Positions 1 to 6,801 of a DNA stretch of 15,419 nt are shown in pieces. The DNA lies in assembly GCA_964416315.1 (NCBI GenBank), contig CAYQDR010000116.1, forward strand, positions 1-15,419, read 5' to 3'. The DNA comes from CAYQDR01 sp964416315 (GTDB taxonomy: Bacteria; Methylomirabilota; Methylomirabilia; Rokubacteriales; DASRDR01). Position 1 is the first letter of the stretch. Every line of letters begins with the position of its first letter. Under the pieces are notes generated by a model. That model saw nothing but the letters and a program-made list of their open reading frames with translations, had not been told where the DNA came from and searched no databases. The translations under genes were made by a program, and so were the position numbers.

Positions 1-420
1 GAGATCGGCGTCATGCGCATCACCGAGCAGATCGACGCGCTGACCGTGATGGCGCTCAACCCGATGCGGTATCTGGTCGTCCCTACCATCGTCGCCGGCG
101 TCGTCGCCATGCCGCTCCTCGGGGCGATCTTCGACGTCGTCGGGATCTACGGCGGCTACCTCGTGGCGGTCCAGCTCTTCGGCCTCTCCGGCGGAACGTA
201 CTTCGGCCAGATCCAGAGCTTCCTCACGACGACGGACATCTGGGTCGGCTTCTGGAAGTCGCTCGCGTTCGGCGTCATCATCACCTGGGTGGCGTGCTAC
301 AAGGGCTTCTACGTGGGCCACGGCGCCGAGGGCGTGGGGCGCGCGACGACCGAGGCGGTGGTCCTCGCGTCGGTGCTGATCCTGGTCCTCGACTACTTCC
401 TCGGGTCCGTCCTGCCGTAG
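1..420 (+). CDS. mlaE: MlaE-family ABC transporter permease, 3' part
   Basis: This is the C-terminal part (139 codons) of an MlaE/MlaE-like permease; the reading frame is open at the left window edge, so the true start lies outside. The visible protein begins EIGVMRITEQIDAL, the conserved cytoplasmic coupling segment of the family, and then has several hydrophobic membrane segments (roughly LVVPTIVAGVVAMPLL, then a segment around LAFGVIITWVACYKGF, and a final helix VVLASVLILVLDYFLG). In the Mla pathway this inner-membrane permease forms a complex with MlaF and MlaD and moves phospholipid between inner and outer membranes. The mlaF homologue follows after only 6 nt and mlaD after that, which supports the assignment. 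The ATG at 13 is an internal methionine, not a start. Confidence 0.93.
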   Translation, partial: EIGVMRITEQIDALTVMALNPMRYLVVPTIVAGVVAMPLLGAIFDVVGIYGGYLVAVQLFGLSGGTYFGQIQSFLTTTDIWVGFWKSLAFGVIITWVACYKGFYVGHGAEGVGRATTEAVVLASVLILVLDYFLGSVLP

Positions 421-426
421 CGCGCG

Positions 427-1221
427 ATGACGACGGGGCAACCACCCTCGGGCGGGACCGCGACCCCCGGCCCGGCGCCGGCGATCCGGATCGAGGGGCT
501 CCACAAGCGCTTCGGCAGCCAGCCGGTGCTGCGGGGCGTGGACCTCGAGATCGCCCCCGGGGAACTGATGGTGATCATCGGCCGGTCGGGCGGCGGCAAG
601 TCGGTCCTCCTCCGGCACCTGCTCGGCCTGGTGCGGCCCGACGCCGGCCGGATCCTCATGGACGGCCGGGACCTGACGGCCCTGCGCGGTCGCGAGCTCG
701 ACCGCGTGCGGGAGCGGTTCGGGGTCGTGTTCCAGGGCGGTGCGCTCTTCGACTCGCTCACGGTCTTCCAGAACGTCCTCTTCCCGATCAAGGAGAAGAG
801 CCGGCTCCGGATGAGCGCGATCCTCCCGCGGGTCCAGGAGGCGCTGACCCAGGTGGGGCTCGCCGACATGGGGCACAAGTTCCCGGCCGAGATCTCCGGG
901 GGGATGCGGAAGCGCGTCGCGATCGCGCGCGCGCTCGTGACCGAGCCCCACGTGGTCTTCCTCGACGAGCCGACGACCGGCCTCGACCCCATCCTCGTCA
1001 ACTCGATCCACCATCTCATCGTCGAGCTCCACCGCAAGTTCAACTTCACGGCGGTCATGGTCAGCCACGAGATTCCCGAGATCTTCCGGATCGCCACCCG
1101 GGTCGCGATGCTCCACGACGGGCGGATCCGCGAGGTCGGCACGCCGGCCCGGATCGAGGGATCGGAAGACCCGGCCGTCAAGCAGTTCATCCAGGGAGAG
1201 GTCGAGACGCAAGCGACGTAG
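427..1221 (+). CDS. mlaF: MlaF-family ABC transporter ATPase
   Basis: The product is a 264-aa cytoplasmic ATPase that powers MlaFEDB-type phospholipid transport. Visible motifs in order are Walker A GRSGGGKS (residues 52-59), the Q-loop VFQGG (about 101-105), the ABC signature ISGGMRKR (about 156-163), Walker B VVFLDEP (about 176-182) and the H-loop VSHE (about 212-215). The GALFDSLTVFQNV stretch after the Q-loop is typical of the MlaF subfamily, and length matches the family. The first ~18 residues are Pro/Gly-rich and may be poorly conserved, so a later start cannot be excluded, but no better methionine is near. It starts 6 nt after mlaE and is followed 24 nt later by mlaD, so it is part of one transcription unit. 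Confidence 0.95.
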   Translation: MTTGQPPSGGTATPGPAPAIRIEGLHKRFGSQPVLRGVDLEIAPGELMVIIGRSGGGKSVLLRHLLGLVRPDAGRILMDGRDLTALRGRELDRVRERFGVVFQGGALFDSLTVFQNVLFPIKEKSRLRMSAILPRVQEALTQVGLADMGHKFPAEISGGMRKRVAIARALVTEPHVVFLDEPTTGLDPILVNSIHHLIVELHRKFNFTAVMVSHEIPEIFRIATRVAMLHDGRIREVGTPARIEGSEDPAVKQFIQGEVETQAT

Positions 1222-1245
1222 CGCCGGGAGACGGAGGAGGCGGCG

Positions 1246-1683
1246 ATGGAGCGAAGAGTCGAGATCAGCGTCGGGCTGTTCATGCTGGTGGGCATCCTCG
1301 GGATGGGCTACCTCTCCGTCCGCCTCGGCCAGGTGGAACTCTTCGGGGCGCGCGGGTACGTGGTCCACGCCGACTTCCCGACGGTCGGCGGCCTCAAGGA
1401 CGGGGCGACCGTGGAGATCGCGGGGGTGACCGTGGGCCGCGTCGAGTCCATCCGGCTCCGGGACTACCGGGCTCGCGTCACGATGCGGATCACGAGCGGC
1501 GTCCCCCTCCAGGACGACTCCATCGTCTCGGTCAAGACCAAGGGGCTGATCGGCGAGAAGTTCGTCCAGATCAACCCCGGCGGCTCGGAGAAGGCCGTGC
1601 CTCCGGGAGGCCGGCTGACCGAGGTGGAGGCGCCGGTGGACATGGAAGAGCTGATCTCGAAGTACGTGTTCGGGAAGATCTAG
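1246..1683 (+). CDS. mlaD: MlaD-family MCE-domain protein
   Basis: A 145-aa membrane-anchored substrate-binding component of the Mla transporter. Residues 7-27 form an N-terminal hydrophobic anchor (GLFMLVGILGMGYLSV) and residues about 37-115 match an MCE domain, with the family landmarks PTVGGLKDGATVEIAGVTVG and KTKGLIGEKFVQI. In the family the MCE domain forms a periplasmic hexameric ring that carries lipid between the inner-membrane complex and its partners. A strong ribosome binding site (GGAGGAGG, about 1232-1240) precedes the ATG. The protein is slightly shorter than E. coli MlaD at the C-terminus. Its TAG stop touches the outer end of the quasi-palindrome at 1683-1806, so that element may have been inserted exactly at the end of the gene. 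Confidence 0.93.
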   Translation: MERRVEISVGLFMLVGILGMGYLSVRLGQVELFGARGYVVHADFPTVGGLKDGATVEIAGVTVGRVESIRLRDYRARVTMRITSGVPLQDDSIVSVKTKGLIGEKFVQINPGGSEKAVPPGGRLTEVEAPVDMEELISKYVFGKI

Positions 1684-1806
1684 TGCCGTGCCGACAACCG
1701 TCGCATCTCTGCGTCCTCGGTCGTCGGCCCGCCTCAACGTATGCGGCATACGCCTCGGCGGGCCTCCTCCCTGCGTCCTTGATCTGCTCGGTTCTCGGCA
1801 CGGCAC
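1683..1806. repeat. 124-bp quasi-palindromic intergenic element
   Basis: The outer 18-nt arms, 1683-1700 (GTGCCGTGCCGACAACCG) and 1789-1806, are inverted copies with one mismatch. Nested inside on the same axis are GGCCCGCC (1726-1733) with GGCGGGCC (1757-1764), and the 7-nt arms CGTATGC/GCATACG around base 1745. The stretches between the arms pair poorly; both contain CTGCGTCCT in the same orientation (1709-1717 and 1771-1779). The element fills almost all of the gap between mlaD and the channel gene. It resembles a non-coding palindromic mobile repeat (REP/MITE-like) and could also act as a hairpin that tunes expression of the downstream genes. There is no U-tract, so a plain Rho-independent terminator is unlikely. 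Confidence 0.7.
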
Positions 1807-1822
1807 AGCTTCTAGGGCGGCG

Positions 1823-3268
1823 ATGCGGAGCGCCGGGATGCCGCGTCGGCTCCTTCCCTTCCTCGTCGCCGTCTCCCTGATCGCGCCCGCGGTGCGGCCC
1901 GCAGCGGCGCAGGCCCCCGCCGGCCCGCCCCCCGCGCGGACCGTCACGCTCACCCTCGAGGAGAGTCTGCGGATCGCGCTCACGCGGAGCCCCGAGGTCC
2001 GGCAGGCGGAGGCGGAGGTCGAGGGGATCCGCGGCAAACAGCTCCAGGCCGAGGGCCTCGGCTGGCCCCAGGCGAGCCTGACCGGCGTCCTGGGTCCGTC
2101 CCCCCGCGCCCGCGGCGACCAGGTCTCCTCCCCGGACGACCAGTACTCGCCGGACATCACCGGCGTCTTCGTCCTGGGCGCGCTCGACATCATCCAGCCC
2201 GTGTTCACCTGGGGCCTGATCCAGAGCGCGCGGCTCGCCGCCGAGCACGGGGTCCGCGCGACGAAGGCCGGCGTCGAGGTCAAGGGCACCGAGGTCGCGC
2301 TCCGGGTCAAGCAGGCCTACTGGGGCGCGGTCGTCGCCCGGATGATCCGCGACTTCCTCGTCGAGGTCCGGGAGCAGGTGGATCAGGCGATCGAGCGCAC
2401 GGCGCGGGTCGTCGAAGGCGGGTTCGCGACCGACGCGGACGTGTACCGTCTCCGGGCGAGCAAGGGGGAGCTCGAGAAGAACGTGAACCTCGTCGAGCGT
2501 ACCCTCGACCTCGCGCGGGCCGCGCTCGCCGCGTGGACCGGGCAGCCGCCGGGCACGGCCGTCGAACCCAAGGACACGACGCTCCCGGCGGGGCTGCGCG
2601 ACCTCCGCGCGCTCGAGCTCTTCGTGGAGGACGCGCGCGGCAAGCGGCCGGAGCTCGTCCAGCTCCGCGAGGGCATCAGGGCCCGGCGCTACCTCGTCGA
2701 GGTCGAGCGGAAGAAGCGCTGGCCCCTCTTCTTCATGGGCATCGTCGGCTCGGCCGCCTACGCCACGAACCGCGATCGGCTCGACAACCCCTACGTCGTC
2801 GACCCCCTCAACCACGTGGCGATCGGGCCGGTGATCGGGTTCCGCTACAGCCTCGACTTCGGCATCGCGGCCGGCCGGATCAGGGAGGCGGAGGCCGAGC
2901 TGCAGAAGCTCGAGGCCCTGCAGGAGTTCGCCGACGAAGGGATCCCGCTCCAGGTGCGCCAGGCCTACGGCGCCGTGGTCGAGGCGCGGCGGAACGCGGA
3001 GGCGTTCGACGAAGCGCACCAGAACGCGAAGCGCTGGCTGGTCGCGGCCTCCTCGAGTTTCGACCTCGGTGTCGGAGAGCCCCGGGACCTCGCCGACGCC
3101 GTCGTCGCGTACGCGCGGACACGCGGCGAGTACCTGCAGGCGCTCTACGCGTACGTCGTCGGGCTCGAGCAGCTCGCCCACGCGGCCGGGCTCGACGTCG
3201 AAGAGGTCCGCCGCCTCGTGCCGGAGATCCGACCGGGCGCCGGCCGGACCGCCGGAGGGCCGGGATGA
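1823..3268 (+). CDS. TolC-family outer membrane channel protein
   Basis: The predicted product is 481 aa. The chosen ATG at 1823 gives a standard signal peptide (MRSAGMPRRLLPFLVAVSL then APAVRPAAAQA, cleavage near residue 30); the frame is open further upstream but that stretch is the quasi-palindrome. A second ATG at 1838 is also possible. After the signal, LTLEESLRIALTRSPEVRQAEAEVEG is the typical start of an outer-membrane efflux (OEP) repeat, and the long Ala/Glu/Arg-rich helices and a second repeat (from about residue 345) fit a TolC-like trimeric channel-tunnel. OEP proteins next to Mla/MCE genes are common and may provide the outer-membrane end of the lipid route or an associated exporter (inference). 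The TGA stop overlaps the next gene's ATG (ATGA). Confidence 0.88.
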   Translation: MRSAGMPRRLLPFLVAVSLIAPAVRPAAAQAPAGPPPARTVTLTLEESLRIALTRSPEVRQAEAEVEGIRGKQLQAEGLGWPQASLTGVLGPSPRARGDQVSSPDDQYSPDITGVFVLGALDIIQPVFTWGLIQSARLAAEHGVRATKAGVEVKGTEVALRVKQAYWGAVVARMIRDFLVEVREQVDQAIERTARVVEGGFATDADVYRLRASKGELEKNVNLVERTLDLARAALAAWTGQPPGTAVEPKDTTLPAGLRDLRALELFVEDARGKRPELVQLREGIRARRYLVEVERKKRWPLFFMGIVGSAAYATNRDRLDNPYVVDPLNHVAIGPVIGFRYSLDFGIAAGRIREAEAELQKLEALQEFADEGIPLQVRQAYGAVVEARRNAEAFDEAHQNAKRWLVAASSSFDLGVGEPRDLADAVVAYARTRGEYLQALYAYVVGLEQLAHAAGLDVEEVRRLVPEIRPGAGRTAGGPG

Positions 3269-4014
3269 CCGGCCTCGTCCTCGCCGCCGGGGTCGGCAAG
3301 CGGCTCGCGCCGCTGACCGACGATCGCCCCAAGGGGCTGATCGAGCTGGGCGGCCGGAGCCTGCTCGCGCGCCTCCTGGACGGGCTCCAGGCCGCGGCGG
3401 TCCGCGAGACGGCGCTGGTCGTCGGTCACCGCCAGGAGGCGATCCGCGCGCACCTCGGGTCGGCCCACCGGGGCATGCCGCTCCGCTACCTCGAGAACCC
3501 CCGGTACACCAGGGGGCCGCTCCTCTCGCTCTGGACCGGCCGGGGCGAGTTCGAGCGGGACGACGTCGTGCTCGCCGACGGCGACGTGCTCTTCGCGCCG
3601 CCGCTCCTCGACCGGGTGGTCCGGGCGCCCGAGCCGAACGTCTTCCTGGCCGAGCCCGAGTTCGTGGACACGGGGGAAGAGATGGTCCTCTACTCCCGCG
3701 GCGGGCGCGTCGTGGCCATCCGCCGGGGGGTTCAGGGCCCGCCCGCCGTCCCCTACGACGCGCGCGCGGAGTGGGTGGGGTTCGTCAAGGTGGGACGGGC
3801 CGCGGGTCGGGAGCTCGGCGCGCTCCTCGACCGCTGGGTGCGCGAGGCGCGGACCGAGGGCGACTACGAGGCCGCCCTCGACGCCCTCCTCCCCCGGCAC
3901 CCCTTCGTCATGTGCCCGACCGCCGGGCTCCCCTGGATCGAGATCGACTTCCCGCAGGACCTCCAAGCCGCGGAGACGGAGGTCCTCCCGCGCATCGCGA
4001 GGCTCGAGGGATGA
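3265..4014 (+). CDS. Nucleotidyltransferase, LicC/choline-phosphate cytidylyltransferase-like
   Basis: A 249-aa soluble sugar-phosphate-type nucleotidyltransferase (GT-A fold). The N-terminal nucleotide-binding motif LAAGVGKRLAPLTDDRPKG (residues 6-24) includes the GxGxR-like loop and the conserved PK. The metal-binding DGD is at 105-107, and EIDFPQDL (226-233) is the second acidic motif seen in LicC-like and short NTP-transferases. These enzymes transfer CMP or another NMP to a phosphorylated small molecule such as phosphocholine, a sugar phosphate or an inositol phosphate; the exact substrate cannot be read from sequence. It overlaps the channel gene by ATGA at the start and the transglycosylase gene by ATGA at the end, so the three are translationally coupled and probably belong to an envelope-biogenesis operon. 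Confidence 0.87.
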   Translation: MTGLVLAAGVGKRLAPLTDDRPKGLIELGGRSLLARLLDGLQAAAVRETALVVGHRQEAIRAHLGSAHRGMPLRYLENPRYTRGPLLSLWTGRGEFERDDVVLADGDVLFAPPLLDRVVRAPEPNVFLAEPEFVDTGEEMVLYSRGGRVVAIRRGVQGPPAVPYDARAEWVGFVKVGRAAGRELGALLDRWVREARTEGDYEAALDALLPRHPFVMCPTAGLPWIEIDFPQDLQAAETEVLPRIARLEG

Positions 4015-4607
4015 GCCGCAGCGCCGCCGCGCTCGCCCTCGCCGGGCTCGTCGTCGCCTCGCCGGCAACCGCCGAGGTCGTTCGGATCGTGGACGCGGAG
4101 GGGGTGATCCACCTGACCAACACCCCCTGCGACCCGCGGTACGTCCGGCTCGCGCCGGACGCCTGCCCGCCGCCCGAGGTGGCGGCGCCGACGGAGACGG
4201 CCGCGACGCCGTGGCGCCTCGACGACGAGATCGCGCGCGCCACCGCGCGCTACGGCGTGGACCGGCGACTCGTGGAGGCGGTAGTCCGGGTCGAGTCCGG
4301 CGGCGACCCGCGCGCCGTCTCGCCGAAGGGCGCCCTCGGCCTCATGCAGCTCATGCCGGAACGCGCCGCCGCGCTCGGCATCCGAGACCCCTTCGATCCC
4401 GTGGCGAACCTCGACGGCGGCGTCCGCCACCTGCGGAATCTCCTCGCGGGGTTCCGCGGCAATGTCACGCTCGCGCTCGCCGCGTACAACGCCGGCGAGG
4501 AGGCCGTCCGCGCCCACGGCGGCGTGCCGCCCTACCCGGAGACGCAGGCCTACGTCCGGAAGGTCAGCGCGCTCTACGGCCCGGCCACCCGATCCGCTCG
4601 CCCGTAG
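4011..4607 (+). CDS. Periplasmic lytic transglycosylase with DUF4124-like N-terminus
   Basis: A 198-aa exported enzyme that would cleave peptidoglycan glycan strands to give 1,6-anhydro ends. Residues 1-21 are a signal peptide (ending SPATA). VVRIVDAEGVIHLTNTP (about 23-39) is a DUF4124-like segment common at the front of such proteins, followed by a Cys-containing linker. The SLT/GEWL domain spans about 70-192, with catalytic Glu95 in RVESGGDP, the LMQLMP motif (111-116), AYNAGE (158-163) and a C-terminal YPETQAYVRKV. All expected domain motifs are present, so it looks active. It is the last gene of the plus-strand operon, and its 3' end runs into the convergent HEPN frame (overlap 4574-4607). 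Confidence 0.93.
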   Translation: MSRSAAALALAGLVVASPATAEVVRIVDAEGVIHLTNTPCDPRYVRLAPDACPPPEVAAPTETAATPWRLDDEIARATARYGVDRRLVEAVVRVESGGDPRAVSPKGALGLMQLMPERAAALGIRDPFDPVANLDGGVRHLRNLLAGFRGNVTLALAAYNAGEEAVRAHGGVPPYPETQAYVRKVSALYGPATRSARP

Positions 4608-5011
4608 CCTGCCGGTCTCACGGAGGGAGCGATAGTCCGGGGTGCCGGCTTTTCCTTTTTTTCTTCGGGTCGCTGATGAATCCGAACCCGGCCGGGCTCG
4701 ACAATCCAGAGGCGACCGGTGATAGGCTCGCCGGATAGCACGTGCATCATCTGCTTGTCCCTGAACAAGAGGAAGAGGCGGCGCGGGAGCTCCCCGGTCT
4801 GGATGAACCGCTCATTGAACGCCGCGACAACGCCCGAGTGCTTGGCTCGGCGCACGTCGCGGGTCAGAAGAAGGGCCTGGGCCGCGTAGAACATCGCGTA
4901 ATAGGCACGGGACACGGCGAAGTCGTGGTCTCCGTGCTGGAGCAGACGCTCTGCAGCGTTGAGGCTGCGACGGGCTTTCTCCATGAGCCCCTGGACCTCC
5001 TTCGGGCTCAT
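4574..5011 (-). CDS. HEPN-domain protein (putative toxin of HEPN/MNT pair)
   Basis: A 145-aa protein with a clear minimal HEPN domain in residues 1-80: four-helix pattern with ARRSLNAAERLLQHGDHD, the signature SRAYYAMFYAAQALL, then KHSGVVAAFNERFIQTGELP. HEPN proteins of this type are RNases or RNase-like toxins neutralised by the partner MNT nucleotidyltransferase, which adds AMP near the active site. The usual R-x4-6-H pair may be Arg51 and His58 (RDVRRAKH). Its ATG overlaps the stop of the MNT gene (ATGA), as expected for the module. Oddly, the C-terminal ~60 residues (from RDKQMMHVL on) do not resemble the usual final HEPN helix. They run into a basic low-complexity tail (RPEEKKEK) and overlap the opposing transglycosylase gene by 34 nt, so a frameshift or altered C-terminus is likely. 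Confidence 0.82.
   Translation of the reverse strand: MSPKEVQGLMEKARRSLNAAERLLQHGDHDFAVSRAYYAMFYAAQALLLTRDVRRAKHSGVVAAFNERFIQTGELPRRLFLLFRDKQMMHVLSGEPITGRLWIVEPGRVRIHQRPEEKKEKPAPRTIAPSVRPAGYGRADRVAGP
4637..4668 (+). terminator. Weak candidate terminator of the mla-transglycosylase operon
   Basis: A short hairpin CCGG-GGTG-CCGG (4637-4648) is followed directly by a T-rich run (CTTTTCCTTTTTTTCTTC). The stem is only 4 bp, so it is weak, but position 30 nt past the last stop and the T-tract fit a Rho-independent terminator on the plus strand. The same bases lie inside the annotated 3' end of the opposing HEPN gene. Confidence 0.35.
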
Positions 5012-5352
5012 ACCGGGATCCCCTCTTCCCGGATATTCTGGAACATGGAGAAGTCGCCCCGTTCTTCCCGTATTCGCTGATCCACGACCAGCAGTGAGAG
5101 CACGATGCCGGAATCAATGGAGATCTCCCCGGCTACGTGCCGAAGCTGTTGCTTTTCCGCAAACGAGAGACACTCGGTTTCAACCTCCACAAGCACATCC
5201 ATGTCCGAGTCCGGCTCTGCCTCCCCCCTGGCCCGTGACCCGAAGACCGTCAGCCGAACGGCAAGGCTCGGGAGCTCGTGACGGACGCGCCGCTCGAGCT
5301 CAACAACAACAGCGCGTTCCGCTTCGGTAAGATCCCGAATGGTCTTCTTCAT
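5008..5352 (-). CDS. MNT-type minimal nucleotidyltransferase (antitoxin of HEPN/MNT pair)
   Basis: A 114-aa nucleotidyltransferase of the DNA polymerase beta superfamily. The active-site motif is complete: FGSRARGEAEPDSDMDVLVE, i.e. GSxAxG (38-43) followed by the metal-binding Asp50 and Asp52, with a further acidic position near 80-91. In characterised HEPN/MNT modules this enzyme AMPylates and silences the HEPN toxin. The frame is open upstream, but the ATG at 5352 gives the family's usual length and lies 2 nt after the stop of the SWIM gene. The HEPN gene follows with a 4-nt overlap. The three genes are therefore very likely one transcript. Confidence 0.9.
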   Translation of the reverse strand: MKKTIRDLTEAERAVVVELERRVRHELPSLAVRLTVFGSRARGEAEPDSDMDVLVEVETECLSFAEKQQLRHVAGEISIDSGIVLSLLVVDQRIREERGDFSMFQNIREEGIPV

Positions 5353-5354
5353 CG

Positions 5355-5813
5355 CTACCCGTCGTCCTCCCCCTCGGCCTCCAGGCCCTCGGGCTCTTCG
5401 TCCTCGAAGCCCTTGACGCCGAGCGCGGCGAGTCCCTCGGGGGCCCGCCCGATGAGCCGGCCGATCGCCTCGACCAGCTCGGCCTTCGGCCGGCCCGCAA
5501 GAGTCTTGAGGAAGCCGCCCACGTCGAAGAAGCTCCGGGGATTCGCGCGCCACGTGTCCTCGAGCGCGTGGACGTGCTTGCACGGCCGCCAGTCTGACGG
5601 GCAGGTGCACCCGGAGTCGAGGCGCTGGCGGCCCAGGAGGACCCACGTTCGGTAGACCCCGTAGTTTCCATGGATCCTGGCAGAGAGCCGCCGCTTGAAG
5701 CGCACGCGGTGGGTCATCAGGGGGGAGTCCACGTAGACGGCCACCCGGTCGTCGGAAGTGGGAGCGCGACGTTCGGGCTTTGCGCTGCGCACGCGTGAAC
5801 GAGAAGGTGTCAT
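5355..5813 (-). CDS. Small SWIM zinc-finger protein
   Basis: A 152-aa protein with one recognisable domain: a SWIM zinc finger, CxC-x6-CxH, at Cys69, Cys71, Cys78 and His80 (SGCTCPSDWRPCKHVHAL). The segment before it (VRFKRRLSARIHGNYGVYRTW) is the beta-rich part that usually precedes the zinc ligands. The C-terminus is a short helical region (KAELVEAIGRLIGRAPEGLAAL) and a very acidic tail. SWIM domains bind DNA or proteins; the specific role here is unknown. The ATG at 5813 has a good ribosome binding site (GAGGCGA just upstream on the minus strand). It is the first gene of a SWIM-MNT-HEPN cassette, with 2 nt to the MNT start. It could be a regulator or a third component of the toxin-antitoxin module (inference). 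Confidence 0.8.
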   Translation of the reverse strand: MTPSRSRVRSAKPERRAPTSDDRVAVYVDSPLMTHRVRFKRRLSARIHGNYGVYRTWVLLGRQRLDSGCTCPSDWRPCKHVHALEDTWRANPRSFFDVGGFLKTLAGRPKAELVEAIGRLIGRAPEGLAALGVKGFEDEEPEGLEAEGEDDG

Positions 5814-6015
5814 GGGTCGCCTCGCATACGTGATCTCCTGCCGGCAGCCTGTTGCCCGTGTCGCTCGCTCATTCGGGTCCCCCGACACCCCCGCCCTCTC
5901 CCCCCCTGAGGGGGGAGGGGCGGCGGCCACGCGCCCCGCGCACCGGGGGTTGCCACGCGGGCCGGGATTTTTGTCGAGCTCGAGCCTCCTCCGTGACCCG
6001 TCGGTCGCGCCGTCG
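5814..6015. other. Intergenic region upstream of the SWIM cassette
   Basis: About 200 nt without a convincing gene. It should contain the promoter of the minus-strand SWIM-MNT-HEPN cassette. The only obvious structure is the GC-rich hairpin at 5891-5923. Confidence 0.5.
5891..5923. repeat. GC-rich hairpin
   Basis: A near-perfect inverted repeat: CCGCCCTCTCCCCCCC (5891-5906), loop TGA, then GGGGGGAGGGGCGG (5910-5923), with one bulged base. It has no T-tract on either side. Similar C-run/G-run hairpins are frequent intergenic elements in GC-rich bacteria; it may limit readthrough from either side. Confidence 0.55.
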
Positions 6016-6309
6016 TCACGGCCGTTCCAGGCCCAATTCCCCCCGGAGCCACCCGAAGTCGTAGGCTGGGCGGCCCGCCCGCCGGAGGCGCTCCGCCTGG
6101 CTCTCGAAGTCCAGCAGGGCAACCAGCCTCGGGCGGACCGCCTCGAGGCCGGCCGCCACGCGCGGCGTCGGGTCCCCGAGGGCCGGGAGCGGGGTGTCGG
6201 GCCAGCTCCGGTCGTGGCGGTCGTAGAAGGCGAAGGCGAGTCCCCGCGCGCGCTCGATCACGTCCCGGCAATCGACGTCGAGCCGTCCGCGGCCACGGAA
6301 GCGCGCCAC
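6016..6309 (-). pseudogene. 3' fragment of an unidentified gene (PLPALG-TPR type C-terminus)
   Basis: This minus-strand frame encodes about 97 residues with natural composition: DVIERARGLAFAFYDRHD, then SWPDTPLPALGDPTPRVAAG, a helix RPRLVALLDFESQAERL and a final YDFGWLRGELGL. From memory this resembles the C-terminal tail of larger bacterial proteins with an H-x3-W-x-D-x-P-x-PALGGxTPREA motif (some annotated as SEC-C or antitoxin-like); I cannot name the family with certainty. The expected large N-terminal part is absent: going upstream the frame enters the shadow of the cas6 relic, with no ribosome binding site near the GTG at 6309. I read it as a 3' remnant joined to the cas6 remnant near 6310. 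A short intact gene is the alternative. Confidence 0.45.
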
Positions 6310-6614
6310 CGAGGAGAGTCGCCCGGCACGTGGAACCCGGGCCGACGGACGAAGTCGGCCGCGTGCTGGGGGCGCGTCTGGGCGAGGACGCGCATCCCCG
6401 CGCCGCCGGCCGGACACGGAACGGCGGCGAACTCGGCCAGCGTGAGGCCGGCGCTCGTGGTCGTCGGGATGGGGCACCGCTCGCCGACGCGGGGCGCGCG
6501 GAAGGCCCGGCCGAAGGCGCCGCGGAGGGTCGAGCCGAGGTAGGCGGGGAGGACGAGCGGCGCCGGGGCCTCGACGGTGCCGCGACGGCGCATCAGGGCG
6601 ACCCGAGCGTCCAC
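6258..6614 (-). pseudogene. cas6: Relic of cas6 (N-terminal part of the crRNA-processing RAMP nuclease)
   Basis: The frame begins at a possible GTG (6614). After ARVALMRRRGTVEAPAPL it has LVLPAYLGSTLRGAFGRAF, the hallmark N-terminal segment of PF10040-type Cas6 proteins (a strand, then a Gly-rich helix start). Cas6 cuts the repeat RNA to release crRNAs. After that the usual Cys-rich region is reduced to ERCPIP plus a non-matching stretch, and the frame stops at 6258 after about 118 residues, against ~250-300 for the family. No continuation with the C-terminal RAMP Gly-rich loop is visible in the other minus frames; instead another gene's tail follows. It sits at the leader-distal end of the array, same strand as cas1-cas2-cas4, so it is probably the former last gene of the locus. 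Confidence 0.6.
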
Positions 6615-6801
6615 TCCGATCCCGGCCAACACGGTCGCCCGACTATACCGTGAGACCGCGAGGCCGTACAAGAGGCAGGCACCGCCAAGATCGAATCGCC
6701 CCCGGCCGGGAAACTCGCGCTGGTCGGCGTCCTGCTGGCAGCGGGCACTGGCTTCATTCGGGCCACGGCGTCGCCGCCGTGGAAACAAGCGTGTTTTGAG
6801 T
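6615..6801. other. Gap between array end and cas6 relic
   Basis: About 190 nt with no supported gene. It is transcribed (if at all) downstream of the CRISPR array on the minus strand. The frame of the cas6 relic stays open through it, but the peptide (RRRRRGPNEASARCQQDADQ) shows no family resemblance. Confidence 0.4.

Noticed and set aside
1688..1822. Upstream extension of the channel gene into the intergenic palindrome
   Set aside because: The ATG at 1823 gives a standard signal peptide; the extension encodes only the palindromic element.
294..1880. 528-codon plus-strand frame over mlaE/mlaF/mlaD
   Set aside because: Arg/Pro/Gly-rich shadow frame in GC-rich DNA; the Mla genes in the other frames have clear motifs.
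1571..3181. 536-codon minus-strand frame opposite the channel gene
   Set aside because: Antisense shadow with low-complexity composition; the plus strand has a signal peptide and OEP repeats.
5355..6122. Longer SWIM protein starting at 6122 (255 aa)
   Set aside because: The added N-terminal part is low-complexity and crosses the GC hairpin; the ATG at 5813 has a good ribosome binding site.
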